From the NCBI RefSeq assembly GCF_038003085.1, contig NZ_JBBOOM010000001.1, positions 3,162,001 through 3,226,000 on the forward strand: DNA of 64,000 nucleotides, given 5' to 3'. The notes under the pieces are model-generated. The model was not told where the DNA came from. It worked only from the letters and a program-made list of their open reading frames with translations, and ran no database searches. Origin of the DNA: Psychrobacillus sp. FSL K6-2836. GTDB taxonomy: Bacteria; Bacillota; Bacilli; Bacillales_A; Planococcaceae. How positions within the stretch are numbered: position 1 is the first letter of the stretch; every line of letters begins with the position of its first letter. The translations under genes and the position numbers were made by a program. Shown piece after piece: positions 63,972 to 64,000 of this stretch.

Positions 63972-64000
63972 ATTTAATAAGGCGATTCTTCAATTTGAAC

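Overview
The window is chromosomal DNA from a low-GC, spore-forming, motile Gram-positive bacterium of the order Bacillales, most likely of the Planococcaceae (Psychrobacillus/Lysinibacillus/Sporosarcina type). The support is strong AGGAGG-type ribosome binding sites, a gamma-type small acid-soluble spore protein, the spore-cortex deacetylase PdaA, MotAB, MreBH, FabL, a T-box leader, a TPP riboswitch, and a gene order (yfmL, mapB/yflG, yfkK, yfkH, yfkF-like, rlmCD/yfjO-like, pdaA, yfhF, recX, yfhH, yfhJ, yfhP, mutY, fabL, sspE, ygaC, ygaD) that follows the Bacillus subtilis yfm-yga segment. I saw no transposase, phage, plasmid, rRNA, tRNA or CRISPR signature; nearly everything is core chromosome.

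Layout. 0-9.6 kb: end of an MFS exporter, a Nudix-GNAT fusion, a small protein and a KAS III-like enzyme with a degenerate active site, aspartokinase (minus strand), then a T-box-controlled serA followed by a 0.6-kb satellite-like array and a HAD phosphatase. 9.6-21.2 kb: ATPase/VanZ/FbpA-like genes, the DEAD-box helicase YfmL, an M29 aminopeptidase, an SGNH hydrolase, an M20 peptidase, riboswitch-controlled thiT, mapB, a TspO-like membrane protein, an M3 oligopeptidase and an acetyltransferase. 21.2-33.2 kb: carbonic anhydrase, mreBH, a second M29 aminopeptidase, sigma-D-type motAB, psuK-psuG, yfkK, an AGCS symporter, and a sigma-B-type ytxH-like/yfkH pair. 33.2-46.5 kb: a PerR-boxed metal-exporting P-type ATPase (ZosA/PfeT type), class I fumarase, a 1.3-kb satellite-like array, an MFS-MCP operon with a structured leader, a small accessory cluster (DUF2268, DUF2785), and an adhB/MerR pair with a classic long-spacer operator. 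46.5-64 kb: rlmCD, pdaA, yfhF, recX-yfhH-yfhJ, yfhP, mutY-fabL, sspE, ygaC, ygaD and a five-gene peptide ABC transporter behind a CodY-like box.

The most unusual content is not a gene. Six intergenic arrays (7.5, 14.6, 22.3, 29.7, 37-38 and 63.8 kb) are built from units of almost exactly 21 bp (two helical turns). Each unit has a short conserved head of 6-9 bp followed by a 12-15 bp tail. In the four short arrays the tails have diverged and the head differs from locus to locus: TTGCGCA, ACTTGC, its reverse complement GCAAGT, and GGTYGAATA. The two long GC-rich arrays share the head CGCYCGRG and an identical higher-order architecture of four subunits of 21+21+21+19 = 82 bp, although their tail sequences differ. 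Four of the six lie between convergent genes. The constant phase together with locus-specific heads suggests a previously undescribed class of phased chromosomal repeat.

Other intergenic spaces hold long imperfect inverted repeats of the types dispersed through Bacillales genomes. Functional themes include amino-acid supply (aspartokinase, SerA, peptidases, peptide uptake under a CodY-like box), peroxide/iron control (PerR box, Fe-S fumarase), cell envelope and sporulation (MreBH, PdaA, SspE), and motility (MotAB, MCP).
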